This document shows, one piece after another, positions 17,516 to 28,000 of a stretch of 64,000 nucleotides of DNA. How positions within the stretch are numbered: the first letter of the stretch is position 1; each line of letters begins with the position of its first letter. The stretch is from the NCBI GenBank assembly GCA_964352775.1, contig CAYGTK010000001.1, positions 16,777 through 80,776 of the forward strand. The letters run 5' to 3'. The notes beneath the pieces are model-generated. The model did no database searches. It was not told the origin of the DNA and saw nothing but the letters and a program-made list of their open reading frames with translations. The DNA is from CAYGTK01 sp964352775 (GTDB lineage Bacteria; Bacteroidota; Bacteroidia; Chitinophagales; CAIOSU01). A program made the position numbers and the translations under genes.

Positions 17516-18220
17516 TCATTTCTTGCGTAAAGTGTATTTCACACCAAACTCTCCACCAGCTCTACCGTTCCAAGTAGTGGTTCTATCTTTCATTCCTCCT
17601 AAGGCATCTTCTGTAAAGTCATTATTGTATATGTCAGTAAACGTTCCACCAGCAGTAATACCAACAAATATCTGGATGATCTTTGCAATATTGATGGTCA
17701 TTCCTCCACCCATACTAGCTCCAACTACTCCAGTAGAAAAATTATCCTTGTAAGTATCTTGCGCGTCTTCATTGTCAGATAGACGATCATCGTTCAAGTT
17801 GTTCGAAATATCAACACCAGTTAAAATATGGAAGTCAAGTCCAAAGTAAAAATATCCTTCTACAGTATTCTCACCAGAACCAGTTACGGTAATATGAAGT
17901 GGAATAGTAAGGTAATTGTTATGAAACTTTGTTACAAAACGGTCGCCTAACACAGTTCCATTATCTGTACCAGTAGATAAAAAGCTCGAGCCAATACCTG
18001 TGATAACACCTACATTCTGCTTAAAGTTATATTGGAATAATGCCATGAAAGCACCTCCAATACGTGGTACATAATCATAGTTAGGGTTGTCAGAGTCTTG
18101 CTGGTTCACAAAGATAGATCCAAATGCTTGCCCTTTAAGTCCAAAATGGAATCCCTTTTGAGCAAATGTACTTGTGCCCAAAAACATGATCAAGGCAACC
18201 AGTGTAAATAATCTTTTCAT
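17516..18220 (-). CDS. Outer-membrane beta-barrel protein (PorT-like fold)
   Basis: 234 residues with a signal peptide (about 1-20, cut after TFA or FAQ) and a mature domain of alternating strands typical of 8-stranded Bacteroidota barrels ('GFHFGLKGQAFGSIFVN', 'GGAFMALFQYNF', closing 'EFGVKYTLRKK'). The general fold resembles the PorT-family barrel domain; there is not enough to call it the secretion component PorT. Single gene with its own -7 box at 18246-18253. Confidence 0.75.
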   Translation of the reverse strand: MKRLFTLVALIMFLGTSTFAQKGFHFGLKGQAFGSIFVNQQDSDNPNYDYVPRIGGAFMALFQYNFKQNVGVITGIGSSFLSTGTDNGTVLGDRFVTKFHNNYLTIPLHITVTGSGENTVEGYFYFGLDFHILTGVDISNNLNDDRLSDNEDAQDTYKDNFSTGVVGASMGGGMTINIAKIIQIFVGITAGGTFTDIYNNDFTEDALGGMKDRTTTWNGRAGGEFGVKYTLRKK

Positions 18221-18245
18221 TTCAGTCGTTTTGTTTGGTGAGTGA

Positions 18246-18253
18246 CAAAGTTA
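18246..18253 (-). promoter_or_regulatory. -7 element for the beta-barrel gene
   Basis: Minus strand reads TAACTTTG, an exact TAnnTTTG match, 25 nt before the ATG at 18220; no clear -33. Confidence 0.45.
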
Positions 18254-18353
18254 AGAAAATTCAGCATATGTAACTCACTTGTAGACGAATGTTGAGTTCT
18301 AAACACTACATAAGCTAAAAAACACCCTTAACTTGCACTTAAGAGTTCGAATA

Positions 18354-20111
18354 ATGCGCCTATTTTTTATCGTAATGATCCTTTCCTCTACTATGCTTTC
18401 CGCCACTGCAGGTGTGGTAAAAAAGGCCAGTCAGTTAATATATGCTGGCAACTATCAAGAAGCCAACCTCCTGTTAGAAAAGGGCTTTGTGAAGGATACT
18501 AATGATTTCGCCTTGTATTACTTGAAAGCTTTAAGTTTTTATCGGAAGGATAACCCAAATGCGTCTTTAGAAAAGGCCTTTCAGTTCAACTCTACCGCTG
18601 TCCGTTTATTAGACCACACAATTGATGAAAAACTCCTAGCAAAATACGCAACGCTAGACATTAGAGAATATACCATTAACGATCTTCAGCAAAGGATATA
18701 TAGAGACGCTTTTGAACAGGTAGACAGTGTGAATGCCATCCAGAATTGGGAGCATTATATGGCTTTTTACAAAGGCTCTCCCTACTTGATGCAGGCGGTA
18801 AGAAGCCGGAACGCTTTAGCTTATAATGCCGCTAAAGGGAAATTCACCTACCAGAGTTTTAAGGAATTTATGGAGATGTACCCCAATGCTAGTCAAACGG
18901 CCGAAGCTGAACAGCTGTATGAAAGCTTGCTTTATAGAGAAAAGACCAAGGATGGTAGTGCTACTTCTTATATGGATTTCATTAAGGCGTATCCAAAAAG
19001 TCCCTATGTAGCGGAAGCAACCAAGCTTTACGAAACACAGATCTATAAAGAATATACCGCCGATGACCAACCCATTAGCTATATAAACTTTGTAAAAGAT
19101 CACCCTAAGAATCCTTATCGAGTTTTTGCAGAAGATAGCATATATAGCAAGTTAACCGTTGACAATACTATTGACGACCTGGATTATTTTGTTAGAAAAT
19201 TTTCAGGCAATAGAAATGTAAAGCTGGCTTGGAAACGTTTGTACGAATTATACAATGTTACTAGAAATGCCGAGCAATTATTAGCCTTCAGCAAGGAATA
19301 CCCGGGCTTTCCATACCGCGAACAACTTAAGAAAGACCTTGATCTAGCATCGCTAAAGCTAGAGGTGTTCGAAGTAAATGGTTTTTACGGTGCCATGGAC
19401 GAAGTTACTGGAGACACTATCATTCAGCCTGCTTATCGAGAGCTGTATCCATTCACCGAAGGATTGGCAGCCTTTAGCCCAGGAGAGTGTTCAGGTACAT
19501 GTTTATACGGATTCTTAGACAAAAAAGGACGAGAAGTAATAGCGCCTATTTATAGCGAAGTAGTAAGTTTTGAAGACGGTTTAGCAGCAGTAAGCTCGAG
19601 CGAATGTTTAAATGATGATTGCCGTTGGGGTTATATTGATAGAAATGGAGAAATAATTGCCGATCTGGTCTATTTAGAAGTATCAGAATACCGCTCGGCA
19701 TTAGCACTTGTAGAGTGCCAGAATGAAAAGTATGGCTTTATTGATCGTAATGGTCAGCAAGCCATACCATGTTCCTTTGTTGATGCTGGGAATTTTCAAG
19801 AAGGTTATGCACCGATAAGTGATAGCACGGGAAAATGGGGCTTCATTGATGGTAAAGGACAAATAGTTTTACCAATGCAGTTCACCAATGCTAGGGAGTT
19901 TGCCTTAGGCTTTGCACCAGTGGCAGATACATCTGGTAAATGGGGATTTATAAATACAGAAGGCATCTGGCATATCAAACCGCAATTTGCTTACGCCAAT
20001 TCGTTTATGTCAGACAGTACAGCATCGGTACTAATAGAAGGTCTAAAAGGTGTTTTAGCTATAAAACGAGAAGCTAAGATCGATCTTAAAGGGAATATCT
20101 TAGAACCTTAG
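18354..20111 (+). CDS. Exported TPR-like / WG-repeat protein
   Basis: 585 residues from ATG 18354, the start that leads directly into a signal peptide (FFIVMILSSTMLSATAG); TTG 18333 was rejected. Residues of about 20-335 are helical, TPR-like, with several units ending in 'Y-KSPYVAEA', 'KNPYRVFAED'-type text. Residues of about 340-575 hold six WG-type repeats, recognisable by (W/Y)G(F/Y)(I/L)D---G and 'F-EGLA-V' signatures (for example KWGFIDGKGQIVLP). The WG-repeat family is widespread and poorly understood; such proteins are often exported in Bacteroidota. A ligand cannot be inferred. Confidence 0.85.
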   Translation: MRLFFIVMILSSTMLSATAGVVKKASQLIYAGNYQEANLLLEKGFVKDTNDFALYYLKALSFYRKDNPNASLEKAFQFNSTAVRLLDHTIDEKLLAKYATLDIREYTINDLQQRIYRDAFEQVDSVNAIQNWEHYMAFYKGSPYLMQAVRSRNALAYNAAKGKFTYQSFKEFMEMYPNASQTAEAEQLYESLLYREKTKDGSATSYMDFIKAYPKSPYVAEATKLYETQIYKEYTADDQPISYINFVKDHPKNPYRVFAEDSIYSKLTVDNTIDDLDYFVRKFSGNRNVKLAWKRLYELYNVTRNAEQLLAFSKEYPGFPYREQLKKDLDLASLKLEVFEVNGFYGAMDEVTGDTIIQPAYRELYPFTEGLAAFSPGECSGTCLYGFLDKKGREVIAPIYSEVVSFEDGLAAVSSSECLNDDCRWGYIDRNGEIIADLVYLEVSEYRSALALVECQNEKYGFIDRNGQQAIPCSFVDAGNFQEGYAPISDSTGKWGFIDGKGQIVLPMQFTNAREFALGFAPVADTSGKWGFINTEGIWHIKPQFAYANSFMSDSTASVLIEGLKGVLAIKREAKIDLKGNILEP

Positions 20112-20123
20112 AACTAGCTGGCT

Positions 20124-20131
20124 TACATTTG
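20124..20131 (+). promoter_or_regulatory. -7 element for the NfuA-like gene
   Basis: TACATTTG, exact TAnnTTTG match, 25 nt before ATG 20157. Confidence 0.45.
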
Positions 20132-20156
20132 TGTTATAGAGCAAAACGTGCAGATA

Positions 20157-20720
20157 ATGAATATCGAAATATATACAGAGTATACCCCCAATCCTGAATC
20201 ACTCAAATTCGTAGCTAACAAAATGCTACTTCCTGAGAATAGTGCAGACTTAGCTAGTAAAGAAGAGGCTGGTAGTTCACCATTGGCAATGGCTTTGTTT
20301 GAGAAGCCTTATGTTCAACGAGTATTTATCGCCAATAACTTTGTAACCATTACAAAAGCTAGTGATATAGAGTGGATAGAGATAATGCAAGAGCTAAAAG
20401 AGTTCTTGAAAGAATACATCTCGTCCGACAAGGTCATCATTAACATGGAGCAATTGCAGGAAGAACGCGTTGCCCTGCACGATGGTGATGAAATAGCTAC
20501 CAAGATCATCGGTTTGCTCGATCAATATGTAAAACCAGCTGTAGAAATGGATGGCGGAGCTATTCAATTCAAATCCTTCGATGAGGGTATAGTTACACTA
20601 ACATTGCAAGGTTCTTGCAGCGGCTGTCCATCGTCTACCATTACATTAAAGAACGGTATTGAAGGCTTACTGACCCGTATGGTTCCTGAGGTAAAAGAAG
20701 TGGTTGCTGAAATGGAGTAG
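20157..20720 (+). CDS. Nfu-type iron-sulfur cluster carrier (N-terminal Nfu plus NifU C-terminal domain)
   Basis: 187 residues from ATG 20157 (the frame can extend to GTG 20148, but the family begins with the 'YTPNPESLKF' segment seen at residues 9-18). The N-terminal Nfu_N domain covers about 3-95; the C-terminal NifU domain about 110-185 carries Cys154 and Cys157 in SCSGCPSS, the ligands for a bridging [4Fe-4S] cluster in the dimer. It delivers clusters to apoproteins in the cytoplasm. Neighbouring rlmN is a [4Fe-4S] radical-SAM enzyme, but the genes converge and need not be linked. Confidence 0.9.
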   Translation: MNIEIYTEYTPNPESLKFVANKMLLPENSADLASKEEAGSSPLAMALFEKPYVQRVFIANNFVTITKASDIEWIEIMQELKEFLKEYISSDKVIINMEQLQEERVALHDGDEIATKIIGLLDQYVKPAVEMDGGAIQFKSFDEGIVTLTLQGSCSGCPSSTITLKNGIEGLLTRMVPEVKEVVAEME

Positions 20721-20727
20721 CCTAGTG

Positions 20728-21774
20728 CTAGTTATGCTTGTTGGCTAATTGACCGCAAGCCGCATCAATATCTTTACCACGGCTACGGCGAACATTGGCT
20801 GTTACACGGTGACTTTCTAAGTAATCTACAAAACGCTGCCTTTCGTCCGATTTGGTTTTCATGAAGTCGGCATTGCTGATAGCATTGTATTCAATAAGGT
20901 TAACCTTAGCTGGAACTCGTCTACATAGGTCCACTAGCTCTTTAGCGTCTTCCATAGAATCGTTTACTCCGCGCAGTAAAATGTATTCGAAAGTGATCTT
21001 GTTTCCTGTATTATCGTGAAAGTAGTTCAGCGCATCTATCAATCCCTCTAGCGTATTCGACTCGTTGATAGGCATTATAGTATTCCGCTTCTTATCATTA
21101 GCTGCGTGTAGTGATAGTGCTAAATTAAAGCGCACCTTATCGTCCGCCAGCTTCTTTATCATCTTGATAATTCCCGCCGTGGAAACTGTTATTCGTTTTG
21201 GCGACATGCCCAAGCCCTCAGGCGAAGTAATGCGGTCAATACTATCCAGCATGTTCTTATAGTTGAGCAATGGTTCGCCCATACCCATGTATACTATGTT
21301 AGAAAGAGGTTTGCCGTAATTTTCTTCTGCCTGCTTGTTAAGTGCTACTACTTGATCGTATATCTCCCCAGCTTCTAGGTTTCGCTTGCGGTCCATATAA
21401 CCCGTTGCACAAAATTTGCAAGCCAAGCTGCAACCTACTTGCGATGATACACAAGCCGTATATCTACTATCTGTAGGTATTAATACCCCTTCTATTATTT
21501 CTCCGTCAAACAATTTGAATCCACACTTTACCGTGCCGTCTTCGCTGTTCTGCGCTTCTGCAGTAGTTAGGCTATTAATAGCATAATTCTCTTCTAACGA
21601 GGAGCGTAAACCCAATGGCAGGTTACTCATCTCTTCAAAAGTAGTAGCAGCCTTTTGCCAAAGCCATTGCCATATTTGTTTTGCCCTAAAGCTGGGCTGT
21701 CCTAACTCAGTAAGCGAAGCAGTTAGCTGCTCTAGGTTTAGTTTTCTAATATCCTGTTTAGTGCTTATAGCCAT
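20728..21774 (-). CDS. rlmN: 23S rRNA (adenine-C2)-methyltransferase RlmN
   Basis: 348 residues. Dual-specificity radical-SAM enzyme that methylates C2 of A2503 in 23S rRNA and A37 of some tRNAs. The SAM-cluster motif is C115-xxx-C119-xx-C122, followed by ATGYMD. The two mechanistic cysteines are at 108 and 340. The 'YMGMGEPLLNY' and 'LSLHAAND' motifs are also typical. The -7 box at 21781-21788 lies 6 nt before the ATG, so the transcript may be leaderless. Confidence 0.95.
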   Translation of the reverse strand: MAISTKQDIRKLNLEQLTASLTELGQPSFRAKQIWQWLWQKAATTFEEMSNLPLGLRSSLEENYAINSLTTAEAQNSEDGTVKCGFKLFDGEIIEGVLIPTDSRYTACVSSQVGCSLACKFCATGYMDRKRNLEAGEIYDQVVALNKQAEENYGKPLSNIVYMGMGEPLLNYKNMLDSIDRITSPEGLGMSPKRITVSTAGIIKMIKKLADDKVRFNLALSLHAANDKKRNTIMPINESNTLEGLIDALNYFHDNTGNKITFEYILLRGVNDSMEDAKELVDLCRRVPAKVNLIEYNAISNADFMKTKSDERQRFVDYLESHRVTANVRRSRGKDIDAACGQLANKHN

Positions 21775-21780
21775 AAGCTA

Positions 21781-21788
21781 CAAAGGTA
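21781..21788 (-). promoter_or_regulatory. rlmN: -7 element of rlmN, 6 nt from the start
   Basis: Minus strand TACCTTTG is an exact match; TAGCTT separates it from the ATG. Confidence 0.5.
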
Positions 21789-21851
21789 ACGATTAAGCTA
21801 ATGTAAAGCCAGATGCGAACATTTGTCGATGGAAAGGAAACATTTGTGAGC

Positions 21852-21907
21852 AATAACGCGTTATTACCAGAAATTTAACGGAAACTTTCAGGGTTTATAT
21901 AGTTTCC
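21852..21907. promoter_or_regulatory. Candidate TetR operator palindromes upstream of the efflux operon
   Basis: A perfect 14-bp palindrome AATAACGCGTTATT (21852-21865) and a separate inverted repeat GGAAACT (21880-21886) / AGTTTCC (21901-21907) lie just upstream of the -7 box of the TetR gene. TetR-family regulators bind palindromes and commonly repress their own operon; binding here is inferred. Confidence 0.5.
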
Positions 21908-21922
21908 AAAGTTTATTATCGA

Positions 21923-21930
21923 TAATTTTG
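21923..21930 (+). promoter_or_regulatory. -7 element of the TetR-RND efflux operon
   Basis: TAATTTTG, exact TAnnTTTG match, 10 nt before ATG 21941. Confidence 0.55.
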
Positions 21931-21940
21931 CCCTCCAATT

Positions 21941-22549
21941 ATGGACACCATTAAAAATATATTCAGCAAGGCCGAAGAGCTTTTTCTACGTTACGGCGTG
22001 AAAAGCGTGAGCATGGATGATCTTGCGAATGCCCTGGGTGTCTCCAAAAAAACTATCTACCAATACGTTGCCAATAAGCAAGACTTGGTGATACGCGCCA
22101 TCCAGCAGCACATTGAAGATGAGAAGGAAGCCATAGGTAAAATACAAGCAGAGAATGATAGCGCTATAGAAGAGATATACAATATTGGAAGACATGTTGT
22201 AAATCACCTTAAAAGCCTTAACCCTTCTTTGCTCTACGATATGCAGAAGTATTACCCAAATGCATGGACGCAGATAGAAGACTACAAACACGCTTTTATT
22301 TACGAAACCATAATGACCAACATAAAAGCTGGTATGAGCCAAGGCTTATACCGTGGTGATATTGACCCCGACCTAATGGCCCGCTTTTACATTGCTGGAA
22401 CCGATATGATGACCAGTATGGGTCAAGATAGGCAGCGCGATGTCAATTTCACCCTTGCCGAAGTGTATTCGGAGTATCTGAAATTCTATGTCAGAGGAAT
22501 AGCTTCTGATAGAGGATTAGAAGTATTGAATCAACTTAAAACCACATAA
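21941..22549 (+). CDS. TetR/AcrR family transcriptional regulator
   Basis: 202 residues. N-terminal helix-turn-helix (about 4-48): 'AEELFLRYGVKSVSMDDLANALGVSKKTIYQYV' pattern, with the recognition helix at VSKKTIYQYVANK. The C-terminal ligand/dimer domain is divergent, as usual. Its stop TAA shares one base with the TolC gene ATG (22549), and it heads the TolC-adaptor-RND operon, so it is probably the local repressor responding to an efflux substrate. Two palindromes upstream are candidate operators. Confidence 0.92.
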   Translation: MDTIKNIFSKAEELFLRYGVKSVSMDDLANALGVSKKTIYQYVANKQDLVIRAIQQHIEDEKEAIGKIQAENDSAIEEIYNIGRHVVNHLKSLNPSLLYDMQKYYPNAWTQIEDYKHAFIYETIMTNIKAGMSQGLYRGDIDPDLMARFYIAGTDMMTSMGQDRQRDVNFTLAEVYSEYLKFYVRGIASDRGLEVLNQLKTT

Positions 22550-23874
22550 TGAGAAACGCTATAGCCATAGTCTTATTCTCGCTGCTGCATATAGCCCCTG
22601 CTATGGCACAAACGAGTATGAGCTTATCTCTGGAAGAGGCACAAGCCTTTGCCTTAGAGAATAGCTTCTTAATGAAGAATGCCAATTTAGACTTTAAGGA
22701 GCGTCGCTGGCAAACCGTAGAGGTACTTACCGAGGGACTGCCAAATATCTATACACAGACTTCGTACCGAAATAATTTCAACATTGCTGAGTCTATTATT
22801 CCTGGCGATTTTGTTGGTCAACCAGGTCAAGATGTAGAGGTGCAGTTTGGGGTAAAGCACAATATAGCTGTAGACTTTGCCTTAGAGCAACTTATAGTAG
22901 ATGGCCGCTATTTTATCGGTTTGAAGGCCAATAAAGCCATCTTAAGTGTAGCCCAAGGGCAAATAGATCTTACAGCTATACAACTGAAGGAAGTAGTTGC
23001 CACTACCTATTACTCTGTACTGGTAGCTCGTGAGAACAAGGCATTGGTAGATACCAATATTGCCACACTTAAAAAGATACTTTATGAAACTACAGAGCTA
23101 TACAACAGTGGTTTTGCTGAAGAACTAGATGTAGATAGACTACAATTAAATCTCTCCAGCCTAGAGTCGCGCAAACGTTCGGCAGATATGCAGTACGAGC
23201 TGAGTTTGAATGTAATGAAGTATCAGTTAGGCTTGACTTTGGACATTGAATTAGATCTTACTGATAGTTTGAAAGCCCTGCTAGTAGTGCCTGAAACCAT
23301 CGAAACAGGTGATTTCAATTATCAAGACCGATTAGAGTATCGCTTACTGGCAACTCAAACACGGTTAAGAGGATACGAGGCGGCCAGTATTAAGGCAGGT
23401 TATTATCCATCGCTCTATTTCAATGTGGGGTATGGTTTCAATAACCAACGCGGTACTTTCAGTGAACTGTGGAGCGAAAAATGGTTCCAGAGTGGTTACT
23501 ATGGCCTGCAATTGAACGTACCCATATTCGATAGCTATAAGAAAGGTGCACAAGCTCAGCAGATAAAAATGAAGCAGCTGCGCTTGCAGAATGATCTGGC
23601 CAACTTCCAAAATCAAGCTGAGCTTGAAGTAAGCCAAACCAGCACTAACTATTCCAATGCATTAGAGGAGTTCAAAAATCAAGAGAAGAACTTGGCCCTT
23701 GCCCAGAAGATATATAACAAGGTAAATATCATGTATCGTGAAGGAGTAGGATCAAGTCTGGAATTAGCAGAAGCGGAGACTAGCTTGAATACAACACAGA
23801 TAGACTACGTAAATGCTATCTACAATTTATTGACTAAGAAAGTAGAACTACAAAAAGCTCTTGGAGAGCTGTAA
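22549..23874 (+). CDS. TolC family outer-membrane efflux protein
   Basis: 441 residues with a signal peptide (about 1-20, ending AMAQ). Two long coiled-coil outer-membrane efflux protein repeats follow (about 28-220 and 245-440), with 'SLEEAQAFALENSFLMKNANLD' at the first helix and 'SSLELAEAETSLNTTQIDYVNAIYNL' near the end. It forms the outer-membrane channel of the tripartite pump encoded by the next two genes. Starts on the stop codon of the TetR gene and ends 13 nt before the adaptor gene. Confidence 0.93.
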   Translation: MRNAIAIVLFSLLHIAPAMAQTSMSLSLEEAQAFALENSFLMKNANLDFKERRWQTVEVLTEGLPNIYTQTSYRNNFNIAESIIPGDFVGQPGQDVEVQFGVKHNIAVDFALEQLIVDGRYFIGLKANKAILSVAQGQIDLTAIQLKEVVATTYYSVLVARENKALVDTNIATLKKILYETTELYNSGFAEELDVDRLQLNLSSLESRKRSADMQYELSLNVMKYQLGLTLDIELDLTDSLKALLVVPETIETGDFNYQDRLEYRLLATQTRLRGYEAASIKAGYYPSLYFNVGYGFNNQRGTFSELWSEKWFQSGYYGLQLNVPIFDSYKKGAQAQQIKMKQLRLQNDLANFQNQAELEVSQTSTNYSNALEEFKNQEKNLALAQKIYNKVNIMYREGVGSSLELAEAETSLNTTQIDYVNAIYNLLTKKVELQKALGEL

Positions 23875-23887
23875 TAACCATTATACT

Positions 23888-25033
23888 ATGAAACAATTGC
23901 TAATTGCATTCATCGCTTCCCTTTTCCTACTGCTCGTAAGTTGCGGAGGAAATGACGATAGTTTGGAAGGAAAAAAGGCTCAGCTATCAAAGCTAAAAGC
24001 AGAAGCTGGAGAAATAGAATCTCAAATTCTACAATTAGAGAATGAGCTACAGAAGTTAGACCCTAGTTTAGCAGAAGGCCCTAAAGGTAAATTGATAAGC
24101 ACCTTACCAATAGAGCAAGGTACATTTGCCCACTACTTTGAGGTACAGGGTAATGCCGAATCTCAAGAAAACATTAGCGTATCCACTGATATGGGGGGGC
24201 TTATTACCAAGGTTTATGTAACCGAAGGCCAAAAAGTAAGTGCAGGACAAACCCTAGTACAGTTAGATAATAGCGTACTACTCAATAACATCGAAGAACT
24301 AAAAACCTCTTTAGGTTTAGCAGAGATCGTTTTCCAAAAGCAAGAGAAGTTGTGGGACCAGAATATTGGGTCGGAGATACAATTTCTACAGGCTAAGAAT
24401 AATAAGGAAACACTTGAACGTAAGCTTCAAACCACCTACTCTCAATTAGAAAAGATGCAAGTTAAGGCACCTATAAGTGGTACTGTAGATGAGGTATTTG
24501 CCAAGCTTGGCGAAATGGCTTCTCCAGGAAGAGCGGTGGTAAGAGTGGTGAAACTAGGCGTTCTGAAAATTGAGGCTGCAGTACCTGAAAACTATATAGG
24601 CACCATCAATAAAGGCGATAAAGTAAATGTGAATTTCCCTGCAATAGGGCTTACTCGCGAAGGTACTGTTAAGGCTGTAGGGCAAGTGGTTAATACCATT
24701 AACAGAACTTTTACCGTCATCTTAAATATTGACAATAAGGACGAGGCTATTAAGCCAAACCTACTGGCAGAAGTACTAGTTGAAGATTATACGGTAGAGA
24801 AAGCTGTAATAATACCTACTCGCCTTATCCAAACTACTCGTAATACCGACTATGTGTTCATCGTTGCTAAAAATGCTGAAGGCGAGGCTGTGGCCAAGAA
24901 GAAAGTGATACAAAAGGGAAAGTCTTACGAAGGCAAAACGGAGATTTTGGAAGGGCTTTTAGCCAGTGAGGTGATAATAGACGGTGGTTACCGCGATGTA
25001 ACCGATGGAGACTTAGTAAGAATGGCTAAGTAA
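23888..25033 (+). CDS. RND efflux periplasmic adaptor (HlyD/AcrA family lipoprotein)
   Basis: 381 residues from ATG 23888, which opens a lipoprotein signal with Cys19 (LLLVSCGG). A short coiled coil (about 27-55), then the AcrA-like order: barrel-sandwich lipoyl half (about 80-115), hairpin (about 115-165), second lipoyl half ('MQVKAPISGTVDEVFAK', about 193-209), beta-barrel and membrane-proximal domain. The product bridges the RND pump and TolC. The frame from 23861 overlaps tolC and lacks a signal, so it was not chosen. Confidence 0.93.
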   Translation: MKQLLIAFIASLFLLLVSCGGNDDSLEGKKAQLSKLKAEAGEIESQILQLENELQKLDPSLAEGPKGKLISTLPIEQGTFAHYFEVQGNAESQENISVSTDMGGLITKVYVTEGQKVSAGQTLVQLDNSVLLNNIEELKTSLGLAEIVFQKQEKLWDQNIGSEIQFLQAKNNKETLERKLQTTYSQLEKMQVKAPISGTVDEVFAKLGEMASPGRAVVRVVKLGVLKIEAAVPENYIGTINKGDKVNVNFPAIGLTREGTVKAVGQVVNTINRTFTVILNIDNKDEAIKPNLLAEVLVEDYTVEKAVIIPTRLIQTTRNTDYVFIVAKNAEGEAVAKKKVIQKGKSYEGKTEILEGLLASEVIIDGGYRDVTDGDLVRMAK

Positions 25034-25063
25034 GCATTAGATAATTGGAGAGAGAGAACGACC

Positions 25064-28000
25064 ATGAACAAAGAGACTCAGAATAAAGAGAACATCACTA
25101 GAGAGTTCGGATTATCGACCATGTCGGTTGATAACCGTACCAGTGTGTTGGTGCTTATTTTCATCATCATCATCTTGGGTGCTGGTGCATATGGCACTAT
25201 GCCTAAGGAGAATTTCCCCGAAATAACAATACCTACCATTTACGTAGGTACGCCATACCCTGGTAACTCACCAGTAGATATTGAGAACTTGATCACCCGT
25301 CCGTTAGAGAAGGAGATCAAATCGATAACAGGGGTTAAAAAGTTAAAATCCACTTCTATTCAAGACTACTCCACCATTGTGGTAGAGTTCAACTTTGATG
25401 TAGATGTGCAAGAGGCCTTGCTTGATGTAAAAGATGCAGTAGATAAGGCGAATAGCGAACTTCCTAATGACCTAGATCAAGACCCCAAGGTGTTTGAGAT
25501 GGATTTTAGCGAGATACCAGTAATGAACATCAACATTTCAGGAGACGACTTTTCTCCAGAAGACTTGAAGTTCTACGCTGAGTATTTGGAAGAGGAGATA
25601 GAAGACCTGACCGAAATATCAGAAGTAGACCTAAAAGGGGCGAAAGATAAAGAGGTGAAAATTCATGTAGACCGCCATAAGATGGAAAGCATGCAGATAT
25701 CTTTCGGAAATATAGAGGACGCGATAAACTACGAGAACAAGACCATTTCTGGTGGCGACATTCTTACCGACGAATTCCGTAGAAGTATTCGTGTAGTAGG
25801 AGAGTTCGTGAATGTGGACGAGATAAAGAACGTGATCGTTAAGAGTCGCGATGGTAATGCTGTTTTTCTAGGAGACATTGCCGATGTTAGCTTTGATTAC
25901 GAAGAAGCGTCTAGTTATTCCCGAAGCAGTGGCTTTGATGTGGTAACGCTAAACATCAAAAAGAAATCAGGAGAGAACTTACTGAACGCTACTGATAAAA
26001 TAAAAATAATTGTAGCTGATGCAATAGAGAAGAAGCTACCTAAGAACCTTAAAGTAGAAATAACCAACGACACCTCACGGATGACCCGTATTCAAGTAGA
26101 GAACTTGGAGAACAGCATCTACTCTGGGGTTATATTGGTGGTGCTGGTATTGCTATTCTTTTTAGGGTTACGTAATGCCTTGTTCGTTGGTATAGCCATA
26201 CCAATGTCTATGCTATTAGGCTTCGTGATATTAAATGCCATGGGCATCACCCTGAACATTATGGTGCTCTTCTCCTTAGTGCTAGCGCTGGGTATGTTGG
26301 TGGACAATGGAATTGTGGTGGTAGAGAACATCTACCGTCAAATGCAAGAGGGAAAGAACAGCATTCAAGCAGCAAAAGAAGGTGTAGGTGAAGTTGCATG
26401 GCCTATTATTTCTTCAACTGCAACTACTTTGGCAGCCTTCTTCCCACTAATATTCTGGGATGATATTATGGGGGAGTTCATGAAGTACTTACCTATCACA
26501 CTCATAATAGTATTATCATCCTCCTTGTTCGTGGCGCTGGTAATGAATCCTGTGCTCACCTCCATACTAATGAAGGTGCAAGAAACTAACATGGAAGAGA
26601 CCCGAACGGCTAAGTCTAAAAAGCAGCGCCGTCGCTTCTTGTTGATCGCATTAGCGGCTATAGTTGTAGGCATGTTAGTACACACTTACAAGTGGGTAGC
26701 AGTTCCTGGAGATGATGACTTGACCATAATGGGTAACCTTATACTTTTTGTGGCCTTGCTTGGCTTGCTCAACGTATATGTACTTACCCCACTATCCATC
26801 CGCTTCCAGAATGTGTTCCTACCAAGGTTAGAAAACTTCTACTATAAGATCATAAATTTCGCATTACATGGCTGGGGACCTACCATCTTTATGGTAAGTA
26901 CGGTATTGATGATGATATTCTCGACCCTGTTCTATTTTGGAAGCGACCCTAAGGTGGTAACCTTTCCAGCAAACATCCCGAATTACGTTAACGTATTCGC
27001 TGAAATGCCTACAGGTACTGATATTGAGCGGACGAATGAGATAACTAAGGAAATAGAAGCCAAGGTATTTGCCTATGTAGATTCATTCCGAGAAATGGGG
27101 ATGGTAGAATCGGTAGTGACTAATATTGGTGAAGGAACTTCCGACCCACAATCAGGACAAGTACAGCAGGGTAAATCGCCTAACAAAGCAAAAGTTACAG
27201 CTGCATTTGTAGAGTTTCAGAACCGACCAGAGGATTACGGTAATACGACCTTCATGCTAGATGGTCTACGAAAAGTATTAAGCGATATACCTGGCGTTAA
27301 GATAACTGTAGATAAAGACCCCAATGGTCCACCAGTAGGCCCGCCAATTAGTGTGGAAGTAGCTGGGGAAGACTATGACAAGTTGATAGCCCTGAGCGAG
27401 AAGGTGAAGAAATACATTAACGATGCCGATATACCTGGTATTGAAGAGTTAAAGACCGATCTTGATATCGGTAAGCCTGAATTATTGGTAACAGTAAATA
27501 GAAAAGCAGCGCGTAGGTATGGATTAAGCACTGCACAAATAGCCTCTACCATTCGTACCGCCTTGTTCGGTAAAGAAGTGTCTAAGTATAAAGAGGGTGA
27601 GGATGATTATCCTATCATGCTTCGCTTGCAAGATAAGTACCGCTACAACTTAGAGAGCCTAATGGGGCAGCGCATCACCTATCGGAATCAAGACAACGGT
27701 AAAATAGTACAGATACCAATTTCAGCAGTGGCTGATGTGGAATATACTTCTACCTACGGTGCGGTAAATCGTAAGGATTCAGAACGGGTGATCACTATCT
27801 ATTCCAATGTGCTTGATGGGTATACGCCTGCTAAAATAATAGAGCAACTGGGCGAACTTTTTGCCACCTACGAACTACCTGATGGTTATGCTATTAGATA
27901 TACTGGTGAAGTAGAAGAGCAACAAAAATCAATGGCCTTCTTGAGTAAGGCATTCATGATAGCTGTATTGCTCATTTTCTTGATCATCATTACGCAGTTC

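Noticed and set aside
17516..18220. T9SS component PorT
   Set aside because: Only the general small-barrel pattern is shared, with no diagnostic motif or neighbouring secretion genes.
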